The notes beneath the pieces were generated by a model. The model did not search any database. It had not been told where the DNA came from and saw only the letters and a list, made by a program, of their open reading frames with translations. From Hippopus hippopus (lineage: Eukaryota > Mollusca > Bivalvia > Cardiida > Cardiidae), in the NCBI GenBank assembly GCA_946811185.2, contig OX328106.1:10582777-10646776 (forward strand): a stretch of 64,000 bases of DNA, given 5' to 3'. Numbering within the stretch: position 1 is the first letter of the stretch; the number at the start of each line of letters is the position of its first letter. Of the stretch, positions 32,881 to 42,366 are shown in pieces. The translations under genes and the position numbers were made by a program.

Positions 32881-32974
32881 AGATTTAAGAATTAGAATTT
32901 ATGGCTCTCTTTCTTATCACTCGGGTGCAGGAATCACTACAGGCTCTTAATTGTGATGGTAGGGTACATGCAGA

Positions 32975-33412
32975 GTAGGGAAGTGGTTGATTGATTGATG
33001 TCGGGCTAAATAATTTTCAATCATAATGACGAACAGCACTTATTCATGTATTCTTAGCTTTCACCAGTAGCCGGATGCGGCTCTGATGTGCCTTGCCATA
33101 GAATTGAGACTCAAACAGCCCCGCCAGTGGGATTCTAACCCAGAACCTCTTTCTTATAAATACGGTGCCTTAACACTTTACCAAACAACAAAATTTTAGA
33201 CTTGTCCAAATTGAAAGCAAATGCAGACGACAAAATACTAGTAAACGTGATTGAAAAATTGAAACCTGACTTTAGAAGAGTAGAAAACATGGTGGGAAAA
33301 GGAGGAAATGCTGGTTACCAGCATTTTCTCCTTTTCCTACAATGTTTTCAGAAGGCGTCTTCCTCTGGGTCGTAAAAACCAGGTAATGTTTAGTAAAGGG
33401 TTAAGCTCCATA
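32975..33412 (-). mobile_element. SINE-2, interrupted by TTAA1 in the left arm
   Basis: On the minus strand the SINE reads GGTTAAGGCACC (A-box-like), GGGTTAGAATCCC (B-box-like, about 33130-33142), a body with CATCAGAGCCGCATCCGGC and a tail ATCAATCAATCAACC. The TTAA1 element sits exactly in the TTAA of the A-box-like word, so the head is split. The uninterrupted version is at 37105-37330. Confidence 0.7.
33170..33404. mobile_element. TTAA1 MITE with a matched empty site
   Basis: TTAA at 33170-33173 and TTAA at 33401-33404 flank a 227 bp body starting CACTTTACCAAACAACAAAA and ending AATGTTTAGTAAAGGG. The centre is a hairpin, GGAAATGCTGGTTACCAGCA. In the right arm of the duplication the same site has one TTAA (37118-37121). 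Length and structure fit a non-autonomous piggyBac-class MITE. Confidence 0.92.
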
Positions 33413-33589
33413 TATAAAAGGACTCGTAATGTTCAGGCATCCACAAATGCGTCTTAAAAGATGGACAGATCAGCGTCGATGTATTTTCGAGTAGATAAGC
33501 AGCCTGTTGACTTTCATTCCTTTTGTATAAAAATACAGATCTTTAATATAGTGCACATAATAAGCATTGCTATATCGAGAGCTTTAACC

Positions 33590-33789
33590 GCTTATTTAGC
33601 CGAGTGGTTGGGCTGTCCCACTTGAGAATGGAAGGTAACGGGGTCGATCCCCTGCAAATCCCTTTCTAAGACTTATATAATGGCCATAATAGCGCGTTCC
33701 TTACTTCTTTCCTTCTTTGCACTTGGAAAGACGGGATAATATTTCGACTGTCACTTAAGTATCAGGGTAAGAGATTTGTAGAGTGATGA

Positions 33790-33849
<60 letters not shown>

Positions 33850-33870
33850 GAGACAGACAGACAGAGAGCT
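33590..33870 (+). mobile_element. SINE-3, tRNA-derived, with (GA)n/(GACA)n tail
   Basis: The head has an A box TAGCCGAGTGG (33597-33607) and a B box GGGTCGATCCC (33641-33651), the Ser/Leu-like spacing of a tRNA-derived promoter. The downstream body lacks tRNA folding, and an AG then GACA microsatellite (33794-33867) forms the tail. A mirrored copy is at 36690-36962. Confidence 0.7.
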
Positions 33871-34012
33871 AAGGTAATATCACGGTGGTTAGCGATGCAA
33901 CCATGTGTTTCCTGGCTTTCTCACACCAGTACTGACAGAACTTTCTTTTCAAAGCTAAGAGAGGGAGACCAGCCTCTTTAGAAACCGCCTCGGAGGTGGA
34001 GAACAGCGAGGG
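33869..34012 (-). repeat. SINE-1 core fragment
   Basis: CACGGTGGTTAGCG, TTTCCTGGCTTTCTCACACC and AGTACTGACAGAACTTTC match the conserved SINE-1 body at 48350-48410 and 50895-50955. The tRNA-like head is not present. Confidence 0.7.
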
Positions 34013-34252
34013 GTAACGTTAGTGTTTTCGTGCTCATACAAACAAATTCTAATATGGTAGTAATGGAATTCCTTCCTTGGTACTCAGGGTCTCTAGGACA
34101 GCACAACGACTGCCTCACCAGTGTTAGGATTATGGGACTTTTCAAGTGCTAGCTGGTGATGATAGCCCAGGAAAAATGTTTTGTGAACTATTGTCGTGAA
34201 AACACTGAAATAAAAGATTGATGCAACGTTAAATGCGAAGCAATCAGACATG

Positions 34253-34550
34253 ATTGAGCCGTACTCTATGAAAAGGGGGCTTAATGCATCTTCGTGATCC
34301 ATGGTACCAAGCAAGACATCAACTGATTATGCATCGGCGGATCAGCGGGCGGTCAGGGGGGTCCGGGACCCCCACCTCCTCTACAATTTTCAAAGTAACC
34401 GCTGTCTGCCTGAAATTTTTACCAAGTATGAAAGGGTCATACAAGTTCTAAATCTATGCCAAATATAAGTCAAATCCACAAAGAACTTCTTCTAACTAGC
34501 TGAAATGCGTTAGAGAATAATGTTTAAAGTTGTACGCAGTAGCAAATTTG
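34253..34550. repeat. Truncated G plus GC-rich element fragment
   Basis: TTGAGCCGTACTCTATGAAA with CTTAATGCATC (34253-34333) is a G left end. It breaks at CATCGGCGGATCAGCGGGCG followed by GTCCGGGACCCCCACC, an apparent terminus of a different element whose interior runs to about 34550. The mirrored version is at 36000-36304. Confidence 0.6.
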
Positions 34551-34555
34551 AAACT

Positions 34556-35275
34556 GAGCCATGCTCTGACAAAAGGAGGCTAAATGAATCTCCGTGATCC
34601 ATGACACCAAGCAAGCAATCACATACTGATGGATCCATACTAGATCTATCCACTTTATCTAACGGTAGACGGAATCATATGGTAGTTCTAGTCCTTTGAC
34701 ATACTGAAAATTTACTGATGGCGAAAAGTTTGGCCCAGGTCAGCCTACGTGGATTGCATTAAATGCATATGCATTAAGCCCCTTTTTCACAGAGCATGTC
34801 TCATATATAATGATCTATTCTGGACCCTCTCTCGAAGAAAATCCTGAACCGCCCTTGTTACGGATCCATATCCATTTTGTCTTATGAGCGATCGAATGAT
34901 AAGTTCGAGTAGCCCTTTGACATGCAGAAAATTTGAAGATTTTAAAAAGTTTCGGCCCAGGTCAGCCTGCGCGGATTGCATTAAATGCATATGCATTAAG
35001 CCCCTTTTTCACAGGGCATTTCTCATATATAATGATCTATTCTGGACCCCCTCTCGAAAAAAAATCCTGGATCCGCCCTTGTTATGGATCCAATCCATTT
35101 TGTCTTATGAGCGATCGAATGATAAGTTCGAATAGCCCTTTGACATGCATAAAATTTGAAGATTTCGAAAAGTTTCGGCCCATGTCAGCCTGCGCGGACT
35201 GCGCTGGCCGACATTGGTCAATTCTTTTCTCAAATGCATTAAGCACCCTTTTCACAGAGCACGGTTCATTATGAT
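34556..35275. mobile_element. Family G MITE with serial internal duplication
   Basis: It begins TGAGCCATGCTCTGACAAAA. At the GC core (CTACGTGGATTGC) the sequence goes to ATTAAATGCATATGCATT and CACAGAGCATGTCTCATATA, then an AAAATCCTGAACCGCCC block, then a second G interior to GCGCGGATTGC, and the same cycle repeats before a final right end CACAGAGCACGGTTCATT. The repeated block is about 225-230 bp. Confidence 0.7.
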
Positions 35276-35320
35276 TTCGCCTAGACAAAGATAAAATAAT
35301 GATGATAGCGGCGTTAATAC

Positions 35321-35556
35321 CAGTCAATAATGGAATTCAAGGCTACGTGGCCTTTTTGAATGGTAAAATTATTTCGTAAAAACGAAATAATTATTTCGTA
35401 ATTACGAAATAATTATTTCGTAAATACGAAATAATATTTCGTAATTACGAAATAAATATTTCGTAATTACGAAATAATTATTTCGTAATTACGAAATAAT
35501 TTTACCAGTCTGTATATTCAATAAGGCCACGTAGCCTTGAATTCCATTATTGACTG
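35321..35556. mobile_element. Foldback element with ATTTCGT array core
   Basis: Left CAGTCAATAATGGAATTCAA then GGCTACGTGGCC, and right GGCCACGTAGCCTTGAATTC then CATTATTGACTG, are inverted arms of about 40 bp. The core 35367-35503 is the palindromic ATTTCGT/ACGAAAT array. It lies at the centre of the large inverted duplication, and pairing extends further out through GCGGCGTTAATACC / GGTGTTTACGCCGC. Confidence 0.85.
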
Positions 35557-35999
35557 GTGTTTACGCCGCTGTCGTCATTTTTCCATCTATATCTAGGCAA
35601 AGACATACATAATGAACCGTGCTCATTGAAAAGGGTGCTTTTTGCATTTGAGAAAAAAATCGACACATACCAGCCGGCGCAGTCTGTGCAGGCTGACATT
35701 GGCCGATACTCTTTCAATATGATCTTCCAACTTTCTGCATGTCAAAGGGATATTCGAACTCATAATTCGGTCGCTCATAAGACAAAATGGATTTTTATGG
35801 ATTGTGCAGGCTGACCTGGGCCGAAACTGTTCGCTATCAGTAAATTTTCTGTATGTCAAAGGACTAGAACTACCATATGATTCCGTCGGCTGTTACAAAA
35901 AATGGATAGATCTAGTATGGATCCATCAGTATGTGATTGCTTGCTTGGTGTCATGGATCACGGAGATTCATTTAGCCTCCTTTTGTCAGAGCATGGCTC

Positions 36000-36304
36000 A
36001 ATTTCAAATTTGCTACTGCGTACAACTTTAAACATTATTCCTTGACGCAGTTCAGCTAGTTAGAAGAAGGTCTTTGTGGATTTGACTTATGTCTTCGCAT
36101 AGATCTAGAATTTGCATGACACTTTCATACTTGGTAAAAATATCAGGCAGACAGCGGTTACTTTGAAAATTGTAGAGGAGGTGGGGGTCCCGGACACCCC
36201 TGACCGCCCGCTGATCCGCCGATGCATAATCAGGTGATGTCTTGCTTGGTACCATGGATCACGAAGATGCATTAAGCCCCCTTTTCATAGAGTACGGCTC
36301 AATC
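36000..36304. repeat. Mirrored GC-rich element fragment and G right end
   Basis: Reverse complement of 34253-34560: GTGGGGGTCCCGGACACCCC, CGCCCGCTGATCCGCCGATG, then GCATTAAGCCCCCTTTTCAT and AGAGTACGGCTCAA. Confidence 0.6.
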
Positions 36305-36541
36305 ATGTCTGACTACTTCGCGTTTAACGTCGCATCAATCTTTTATTTCAGTATTTTCAGGACAAAAGTTCACAAAACATTTTTCCTGGGCTATCATCAC
36401 CAGCTAGCACTTGAAAAGTCCCATAATCCTAACACTGGTGAGGCAGTCGTTGTGCTGTCCTAGAGACCCTGAGTACCAAGGAAGGAATTCCATTACTACC
36501 ATATTAGAATTTGTTTGTATGAGCACGAAAACACTAACGTT

Positions 36542-36688
36542 ACCCCTCGCTGTTCTCCACCTCCGAGGCGGTTTCTAAAGAGGCTGGTCTCCCTCTCTTA
36601 GCTTTGAAAAGAAAGTTCTGTCAGTACTGGTGTGAGAAAGCCAGGAAACACATGGTTGCATCGCTAACCACCGTGATATTACCTTAGC
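36542..36688 (+). repeat. SINE-1 core fragment, mirrored
   Basis: AAAGTTCTGTCAGTACTGG, TGTGAGAAAGCCAGGAAACA and AACCACCGTGATATTACC match SINE-1, the mirror of 33869-34012. Confidence 0.7.
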
Positions 36689-36689
36689 T

Positions 36690-36962
36690 CTCTGTCTGTC
36701 TGTCTCTCTGTCTGTCTCTGTCTCTCTGTCTCTCTCTCTCTCTCTTAATCATCACTCTACAAATCTCTTACCCTGATACTTAAGCGACAGTCGTAATGTT
36801 ATCCCGTCTTTCCAAGTGCAAAGAAGGAAAGGAATAAGGAACGCGCTATTATTACCATTTCATTAGTCTTAAAAATGGATTTGCAGGGGATCGACCCCGC
36901 TACCTCCCATTCTCAAGTAGGACAGCCTAACCACCCGGCTAAAGAAGCGGTAAAAGCTCTCG
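36690..36962 (-). mobile_element. SINE-3 mirrored copy
   Basis: The minus-strand A-box TAGCCGGGTGG (36931-36941) and B-box GGGGTCGATCCC (36887-36898) are intact. The pyrimidine microsatellite at about 36690-36745 is the mirrored tail, shorter than in the left arm. Confidence 0.7.
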
Positions 36963-37104
36963 ATATAGCAATGCTTTGGTGTGCACTATATTCTATACAA
37001 AAGGAATGAAAGTAAACAAGCTGCATATCTACTCGAAAATACATCGACGCTGATTTGTCCATCTTTAAGACGCATTTGTGGATGCTTGAACATTACGAGT
37101 CCTC

Positions 37105-37330
37105 TTATATACGGAGGTTAAGGCACCATATTTATAACAAAGAGGTTCTGGGTTAGAATCCCACTGGCGGGGCTGTTTGAGCGTCAGTTCTTCGGCAAGG
37201 CACATCAGAGCCGCATCCGGCTACTGGTGAAACCTAAGAATACATGAATTAGTGCTATTCGTCATTATGATTGATAATTATTTAGCCTGTTATCAATCTA
37301 TCAACCACTTCCGTACTCTACAAGTCCCCC
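37105..37330 (+). mobile_element. SINE-2, uninterrupted copy
   Basis: The head is GGAGGTTAAGGCACC (A-box-like; TTAA 37118-37121) and GGTTAGAATCC (B box, about 37151-37161). The body has ACATCAGAGCCGCATCCGGC and the tail ATCAATCTATCAACC. This is the empty site for the TTAA1 insertion of the left arm. Confidence 0.7.
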
Positions 37331-37410
37331 ACCTTCACAATTAAGAGCCTGTTGTGATTCCTGCACCCCAGTGATAAGAAAGAGAGCCATAAATTCTAAA
37401 TATTAAATCT

Positions 37411-37911
37411 GAAAAATGACTCGGCTGGGAATCGGATCCTCAACCGTGCTCTAAACAAACTGAATATTGTAACTTACTTTTAATTATCAATGACAATTGT
37501 GCGTACCCAATTCATAAACAGAAGAAATAACAGACGGACAGATAGACGAGGGACTGACTGACTGACTTTCTGACTGACCGACTGAATGAATAGATTTGAG
37601 TTTACCAGTCATATTACTTATGCTTGTCCCCTTTTGTCTAATGTACCGATATTAAGCTTATTTATTTGACATCGATTCTGGAAAAGCACAACTTAGATCA
37701 ATGACTCTAGATGATAGCTCCCTTGAAACAGAATCCAAATTCGAACATGGTGTAGGCAATTCAGGAATAAGACAGCTCAACTCGGAATTCAAATCTATAG
37801 CCTATGATGTGAAAGCCTGTAAATCAACCCTACAATGCAGCCCTATCGCAAGGCAGTCCAAGTGCCTCGACCCCGAGTCGAACCGAGGATGCCTGTATTT
37901 CAAATTATCAG
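37411..37911. other. Right-arm-only stretch
   Basis: Has no mirrored partner on the left and includes a GACTGACTGACT simple repeat at about 37548-37590. The open frame at 37701-37934 contains ordinary residues but runs into the ATTTCGT array and has no other support. Confidence 0.4.
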
Positions 37912-38122
37912 ATTATTTCGTATTTACGAAATAATTATTTCGTTTTTACGAAATACTATTTCGTTTTATCGAAATAATTATTTCGTAATTACGAAATACT
38001 ATTTCGTAAAAACGAAATATTATTTCGTATATACGAAATAATATTTCGTAAAAACGAAATAATATTTCGTAAAAACGAAATATTATTTCGTAAATACGAA
38101 ATATTATTTCGTAAAAACGAAA
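37912..38122. repeat. ATTTCGT/ACGAAAT palindromic array, right copy
   Basis: About 11 units with the same architecture as 32114-32331 and 35367-35503. It gives the repetitive F/Y/I-rich frames seen on both strands, which are not proteins. Confidence 0.9.
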
Positions 38123-38945
38123 TAACTTGAGAAATTTGCATATTAAAAAAAAGTCGAGCATGTCACTTTAGGGGTTCCGTAGTTTTCAATGTAATACAGC
38201 CATTACGAATTTTCTTGTCTCACATATGTGTGCTGTATTTGGTCAAAACTCTGTAATTATACGCCTCATTTCTAATGCATTTCTGACCTAGGTTCCTGGG
38301 TGAAATTAACGATCAAAATTCGTAATCATGATAAAGTTGTTAATTCAATCACTTTTAGATTCAAAACAAAATCAATATATGCATCTTTCGTTGGAACTAT
38401 TTTTCGTTCGTAATATACCTGTCAAAGAAGCGAATAGACTTCATGTAGTTTCATTACACATTATACCTCTGTTTTAACACATTATGGACTATAATTCTTG
38501 TTATACAGTTATGTGATAAAAAGAATCTGACATTTGTTGGCTTTTGGGGTAAACATTTATAAAATCGTCCACAAAAAATGTTATTAAGCTCGCCAAAGGC
38601 TCGCCTCATAACATTTTTGTAGACTCGTTTAATAAAATTTTATCTCAAACACCAACTCATGTCAGATCCTGTATATCTCAAACGCCAATGAATGTCAGAT
38701 TCTTTTTATCATAAAACGATGTTTCACTAATCATAGATCAGAAGACGCAAAACCATCTTTAGATGCACCGGCGGTAATATCTATAAAACCCATACACTTC
38801 TGTGAAATATATACAAAACGACGTCAAAAAAAAATGACGTCGCACAATTTTGATATCAAACGTGTATAAGGTAAGAATATTCGTAATGGGTATATGACAC
38901 TGAAAACAAGGGAGGTTATGTGATAAAAAAAAATATCAAAATATC
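38123..38945. repeat. Family X copy, right flank of the complex
   Basis: Starts TTGAGAAATTTGCATA ... GTCGAGCATGTCACTTTAGG, the mirror of 32113, then TAATACAGCCATTACG, a GACGTCATTTTTT-type pair near 38820-38845, GTTATTAAGCTCGCCAAAGG, and ends GAAAACAAGGGAGGTTATGT. It is longer than the left X flank. Confidence 0.7.
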
Positions 38946-38956
38946 AAAATTATTTT

Positions 38957-39070
38957 TGAAAAGGTAGAAAACATTGTGGGAAAAGGAGCATTTTCTCCTT
39001 TCCCACATTTTTTTCTGAAGCTTTGCACCTCAAGGTCGTTTAAACTCGAGATTGTCTGGTAAAGATTTAA
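38957..39070. repeat. TTAA1 MITE with deleted hairpin
   Basis: AGGTAGAAAACATTGTGGG, AAAAGGAGCATTTTCTCC (the GCTGGTAACC loop is deleted) and ATTGTCTGGTAAAGATTTAA. The left end is absent. Confidence 0.7.
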
Positions 39071-39915
39071 AAGCTCCCTTCCTAGGCTCTACAGACGCTC
39101 TATCAAGCTTCATGTGTGCATCAATACTTTCCGCAAAGCATCAACAGTTTTATTGGTGTCCATTGGGTTTACGTTGGTGCAAAAAAATATATTGTCCAAA
39201 ACCGTGAATTTTTAAACGTGATCAAGTGTTCAGGTGTCAGAAAAAATCTTCCAAAGAACCAGGAAATGTTGATAGAACTTGGAATATCTCCCTATTTACA
39301 TTACACTCGACTTTCGGCGTGTGGTCTCGGTGCCTAAACCCGGAAAATTCGTTATATAATCTGGTGGATTAGTGCCTAATCTCGCTTCTCAGACGAGAGT
39401 CCAGGAAATAGCACTGTAGAGAATCATTTTATAGGTCTTATTCTCATTAATATGGAATAACAAATATTCTGGGTCATTCTGCCTCAACTGTTTCCAGGAT
39501 TTTTTGACACACAAACTTGACATGTGTACAGATATTTCTAATCAAATCACATGATAAACAATGCGGAGTAAACGTGGTCTCAAATTCGCCCTAGAGGGAA
39601 ATGCTCATAATACAGTTAAAAATGGTTGAGAAATAAATGTTCAAGAACAGTGACCGATAATACTGTGTTCCTGTATGTGAAGATTGATGCGAGTGTAGTG
39701 GATGCCCAACACATTTTATTTTGCTCTTTCTGATTTTCAAACATTAAATGTAGAGTAGAGTTCTGCTCGTGCACGCCAAAATAATTTGTTCGGATGGAAT
39801 GTTGATAATAGGCTCGACTATGTTCTCCGTTTATGTAATCTGTCGACTTTCTTTAACCCCTTACCTGACAATCAAAAAAGTTTGTGTTTATAGTTGGAAC
39901 TGAAAGAGGCAAACA
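39071..39915. other. Unassigned stretch
   Basis: No repeat family or gene recognised. Confidence 0.35.
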
Positions 39916-40149
39916 ATGGCTCAGTCTGTAGCTGGTATCATTTCTTCTATGAATGACAGAAATTCTACCCTTGAAATCGAAAACAAACACCTGCACGAAC
40001 AAGTTGATCAGATGACCATCTCAAATCCCCAAGCATGGGCTGGATTCATATACAAGATCAGACTGAGCATGTACTCCCGTCGTAACTGTCCACGTTTGTT
40101 GATGGAAACTAAGACGAATAGCTTGTACTCAAGGTCGCGAAAAATGTGA
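39916..40149 (+). CDS. Weak coding candidate with coiled-coil-like segment
   Basis: A 77-codon frame beginning MAQSVAGIISSMNDRN includes STLEIENKHLHEQVDQM, whose charged and hydrophobic spacing resembles one to two coiled-coil heptads. No domain family is recognised, the frame ends soon after, and nearby words (TACAAGATCA, AAGGTC.CGCAA) recur at about 40208-40335, suggesting a decayed duplicated segment. It could be chance or a pseudogene piece. Confidence 0.15.
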   Translation: MAQSVAGIISSMNDRNSTLEIENKHLHEQVDQMTISNPQAWAGFIYKIRLSMYSRRNCPRLLMETKTNSLYSRSRKM

Positions 40150-41013
40150 TGATGATCCAATACCGACACGAAATAGTGTCCTTAAATTGGAGTAATTACT
40201 TTGAATCTATATACAAGATCAATTCCGTTGTAACTGTCTGTGTATCTCTGATGTTCATGCTGATCTTGTAGTTCAGGCTGCTGTATAGTTTGATGATGAT
40301 CTGTCATTGTCTTTAGTAGAAAGGTCCCGCAAGGTACAACAGACACCATCTCCAAACCCATGTCGACCTCTTTAAAGACCATAAAGAAAACTGAGATTCC
40401 CGTTAAACGTAATAAATATAACAAATAAATTCTTCTTGATCACCAGATCCTCAAACACAGACCATAACACAGTCAGTGAAAGTAGCTTTGAAGGGCACTT
40501 GCAAAAGCAAAGGGTAAATATCATCGTTGAAGTATTGCAAAGGTCTTACAGGTTTCAGAGGGTAACATTCGATGATCCTATCGGCAAATTGTACCTTTTA
40601 ATAAAACATTACTGACTCAATTTCGTATAGAGTTTAACTGGATTTTTCAAGGTATTTCACGAGTTAATTGCGTTTCAATATGGGGGCCAAATTAAGTTTT
40701 CTATATAAAGCAACAAAAACAGTCTAGATAGTGCAGGATTCGTGACATGAAAGGGAAAAAAAAAAAACACTTACTTTTAGTTTTGACGACAGAGAAACAA
40801 AACACTAGACAAAGGTCATTAATTATGCTTGACTTACTTTTTGAAAGATGACTCTACTGCACTGAACGTGTAACTGTCAATTAACAATGCTTCTTCAGTT
40901 TTCAAATTTTAAGTCCAATATTTGCTTTGAAAAATGTAACTCTAGTAATTTTTATTTCCTCTTTACTGTAGAGTTTTCAACTAGAAAACTTGGCACGGCA
41001 CTTTTGGCGGTCA
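40150..41013. other. Unassigned stretch
   Basis: AT-rich; apart from the weak similarity to the segment just upstream, nothing recognised. Confidence 0.35.
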
Positions 41014-41068
41014 GGGCCCCGTTTTATCAAAAACGTGAATCGTACGACCGTTGATAAAACTGGTCCCA
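41014..41068. repeat. Short inverted repeat (TTTTATCAA/TTGATAAAA)
   Basis: GGGCCCCGTTTTATCAAAAACG and CGTTGATAAAACTGGTCCC form a stem of about 20 bp with mismatches around TGAATCGTACGAC. It may be the relic of a small MITE. Confidence 0.6.
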
Positions 41069-41957
41069 GACTCTTATCGTAGATGAAGCTATACAATGTT
41101 GGATAGTTTTTGAGATACTTTTGTAAAGAGAGCATTAATAAACAACTTCGAACCTATTTGACCTAATTTTCTATTGGAAGAGAAGGGTCTGTGTCTTTTA
41201 TTCAGTAGTTTAAGAGTATGTAAAATACCTTTGCATCAAAAGATATTGCAAGGACGTTGTAATGACAAGAATAAGCTGCTGAGTTTGCACGGGATGCAAG
41301 GGGAAACGGGGTGACATTAAATGAAAGAAAGAGACAGGGGGATAATATTTCTGAATACAAAAATAATAATTTGACTTTATCCGACAATGCTTGATACCTT
41401 CACCAAACAAGCCAACTATCTGTGTTTGTCTTTATAATATATATTAGAATTTTCGATCATTGTTACAATTTCATTGTTAACAACCCCCCCCCCCCCGATC
41501 TATCAGTCAGACTCAGAGACAAAATACCTTCTTTGTATAAAATCGTTGGTGACCCCCAGAATTGTCAAGTTATGTTTTCTTCCTTACAAAGCATCAAAGG
41601 TAACTATACAATCAGCGTTATTAACCCACGTATTTTACTTAATAAAGTTTTTAACCCCACAATCTAAAATATTGTGCATAACATTTTATTCAGTACTTCT
41701 TACGTCACAGAATTTCCAGCGGCTTAACAGAGCCACACAGAGCTGATATTGTTTTGGCCCTTAAGGTGATGAGGACACCTTGCAGTGCCTTTTGTAGATT
41801 TGTAGATGACGATTAGACTTCAAAGAACGGATCGTCTGATCTTGGGTTGCTTTGTTCTGGTCCCCTATAACAATTTTGCGTTTGCAACATTTTGATCGGT
41901 TTTACTTATAGAAAATATCTAATTTTTAAAGAACCCACTGGTACATCTATTTCAATA
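41069..41957. other. Unassigned stretch with C-run
   Basis: A run of about 14 C lies at 41485-41498. No gene or family member recognised. Confidence 0.35.
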
Positions 41958-42194
41958 TTTGAGCCATACTCTGTGAAAAAGGGGTATAATGTACCTGAAA
42001 AAAGTGTCGACCTATATCAGCAGCAGCCTGCGCAGGCTGCTTTTGGTTTTCTGCATGTCCAACGACCATTCTATCTTATGATACATTGTTGTTAGACAGA
42101 ATGGGTTTTATTATTACATTATTATATGATGACTTGCTTGTTATACTGCATCACGGAGTTGCATAAAACCACTTTTAACAGAACACTGCTCACA
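41958..42194. mobile_element. Family G MITE
   Basis: TTTGAGCCATACTCTGTGAA at the left and CAGAACACTGCTCACATA at the right. The GC core is short (CAGCAGCCTGCGCAGGCTGC). Confidence 0.8.
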
Positions 42195-42216
42195 TATAAA
42201 TTTGTTTCTATATAAT

Positions 42217-42366
42217 TGAGCCGTGCTCTGGCAAAAGGGGGCTTAATGCATCTCCGTAATCCATCATACCAAGAAAGCCATAACATACTTATGGATCCAT
42301 AATAGCCACTTTTTTAAACAACTTTTCGCAGATGCATTAAGCCCCCTTTTCACAGAGCGCGGCTCA
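42217..42366. mobile_element. Family G MITE, 150 bp deletion derivative
   Basis: TTGAGCCGTGCTCTGGCAAA with AGGGGGCTTAATGCATCT is mirrored by AGATGCATTAAGCCCCCTTT with CACAGAGCGCGGCTCAA, giving TIRs of about 38 bp with few mismatches. The GC palindrome is lost. Flanks are TATAA and TTATAT. Confidence 0.9.

Larger units (their letters stand above)
32881..35435. repeat. Left arm of a large inverted duplication
   Basis: Starting AGATTTAAGAATTAGAATTT this arm is the reverse complement of 35440-37410, for example left AGCAAATTTGAAACTGAGCC against right GGCTCAATTTCAAATTTGCT. It differs by an inserted TTAA1 element (33170-33404) and roughly 330-350 bp of extra duplicated G sequence at about 34760-35085. 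Arms look about 90-95% alike where I compared them. It contains SINEs, a GA/GACA microsatellite and G elements but no gene. Confidence 0.85.
35440..37410. repeat. Right arm of the large inverted duplication
   Basis: Reverse complement of the left arm (32881-35435), ending TATTAAATCT against the left start AGATTTAAGA. It lacks the TTAA1 insertion and the extra G duplication, so it is the shorter arm (about 1.97 kb). It carries the mirrored SINE-1, SINE-2, SINE-3 and microsatellite. Confidence 0.85.

Noticed and set aside
33590..33665. A genuine tRNA gene
   Set aside because: A and B boxes are present, but the acceptor and anticodon stems do not form a convincing cloverleaf and a SINE body and tail follow.
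34093..36463. A 73-residue frame present in both palindrome arms (34093-34314 minus, 36242-36463 plus)
   Set aside because: It is duplicated only because the arms are. It begins in a G terminus, and the visible arm differences change amino acids, with no sign of protein constraint.
32114..38122. CRISPR array suggested by regularly spaced palindromic repeats
   Set aside because: Spacers are only 4 bp and near-identical, and the DNA is eukaryotic. It is a palindromic satellite.
37835..38161. Repetitive F/Y/I-rich proteins
   Set aside because: They are translations of the ATTTCGT/ACGAAAT array in different frames and strands.
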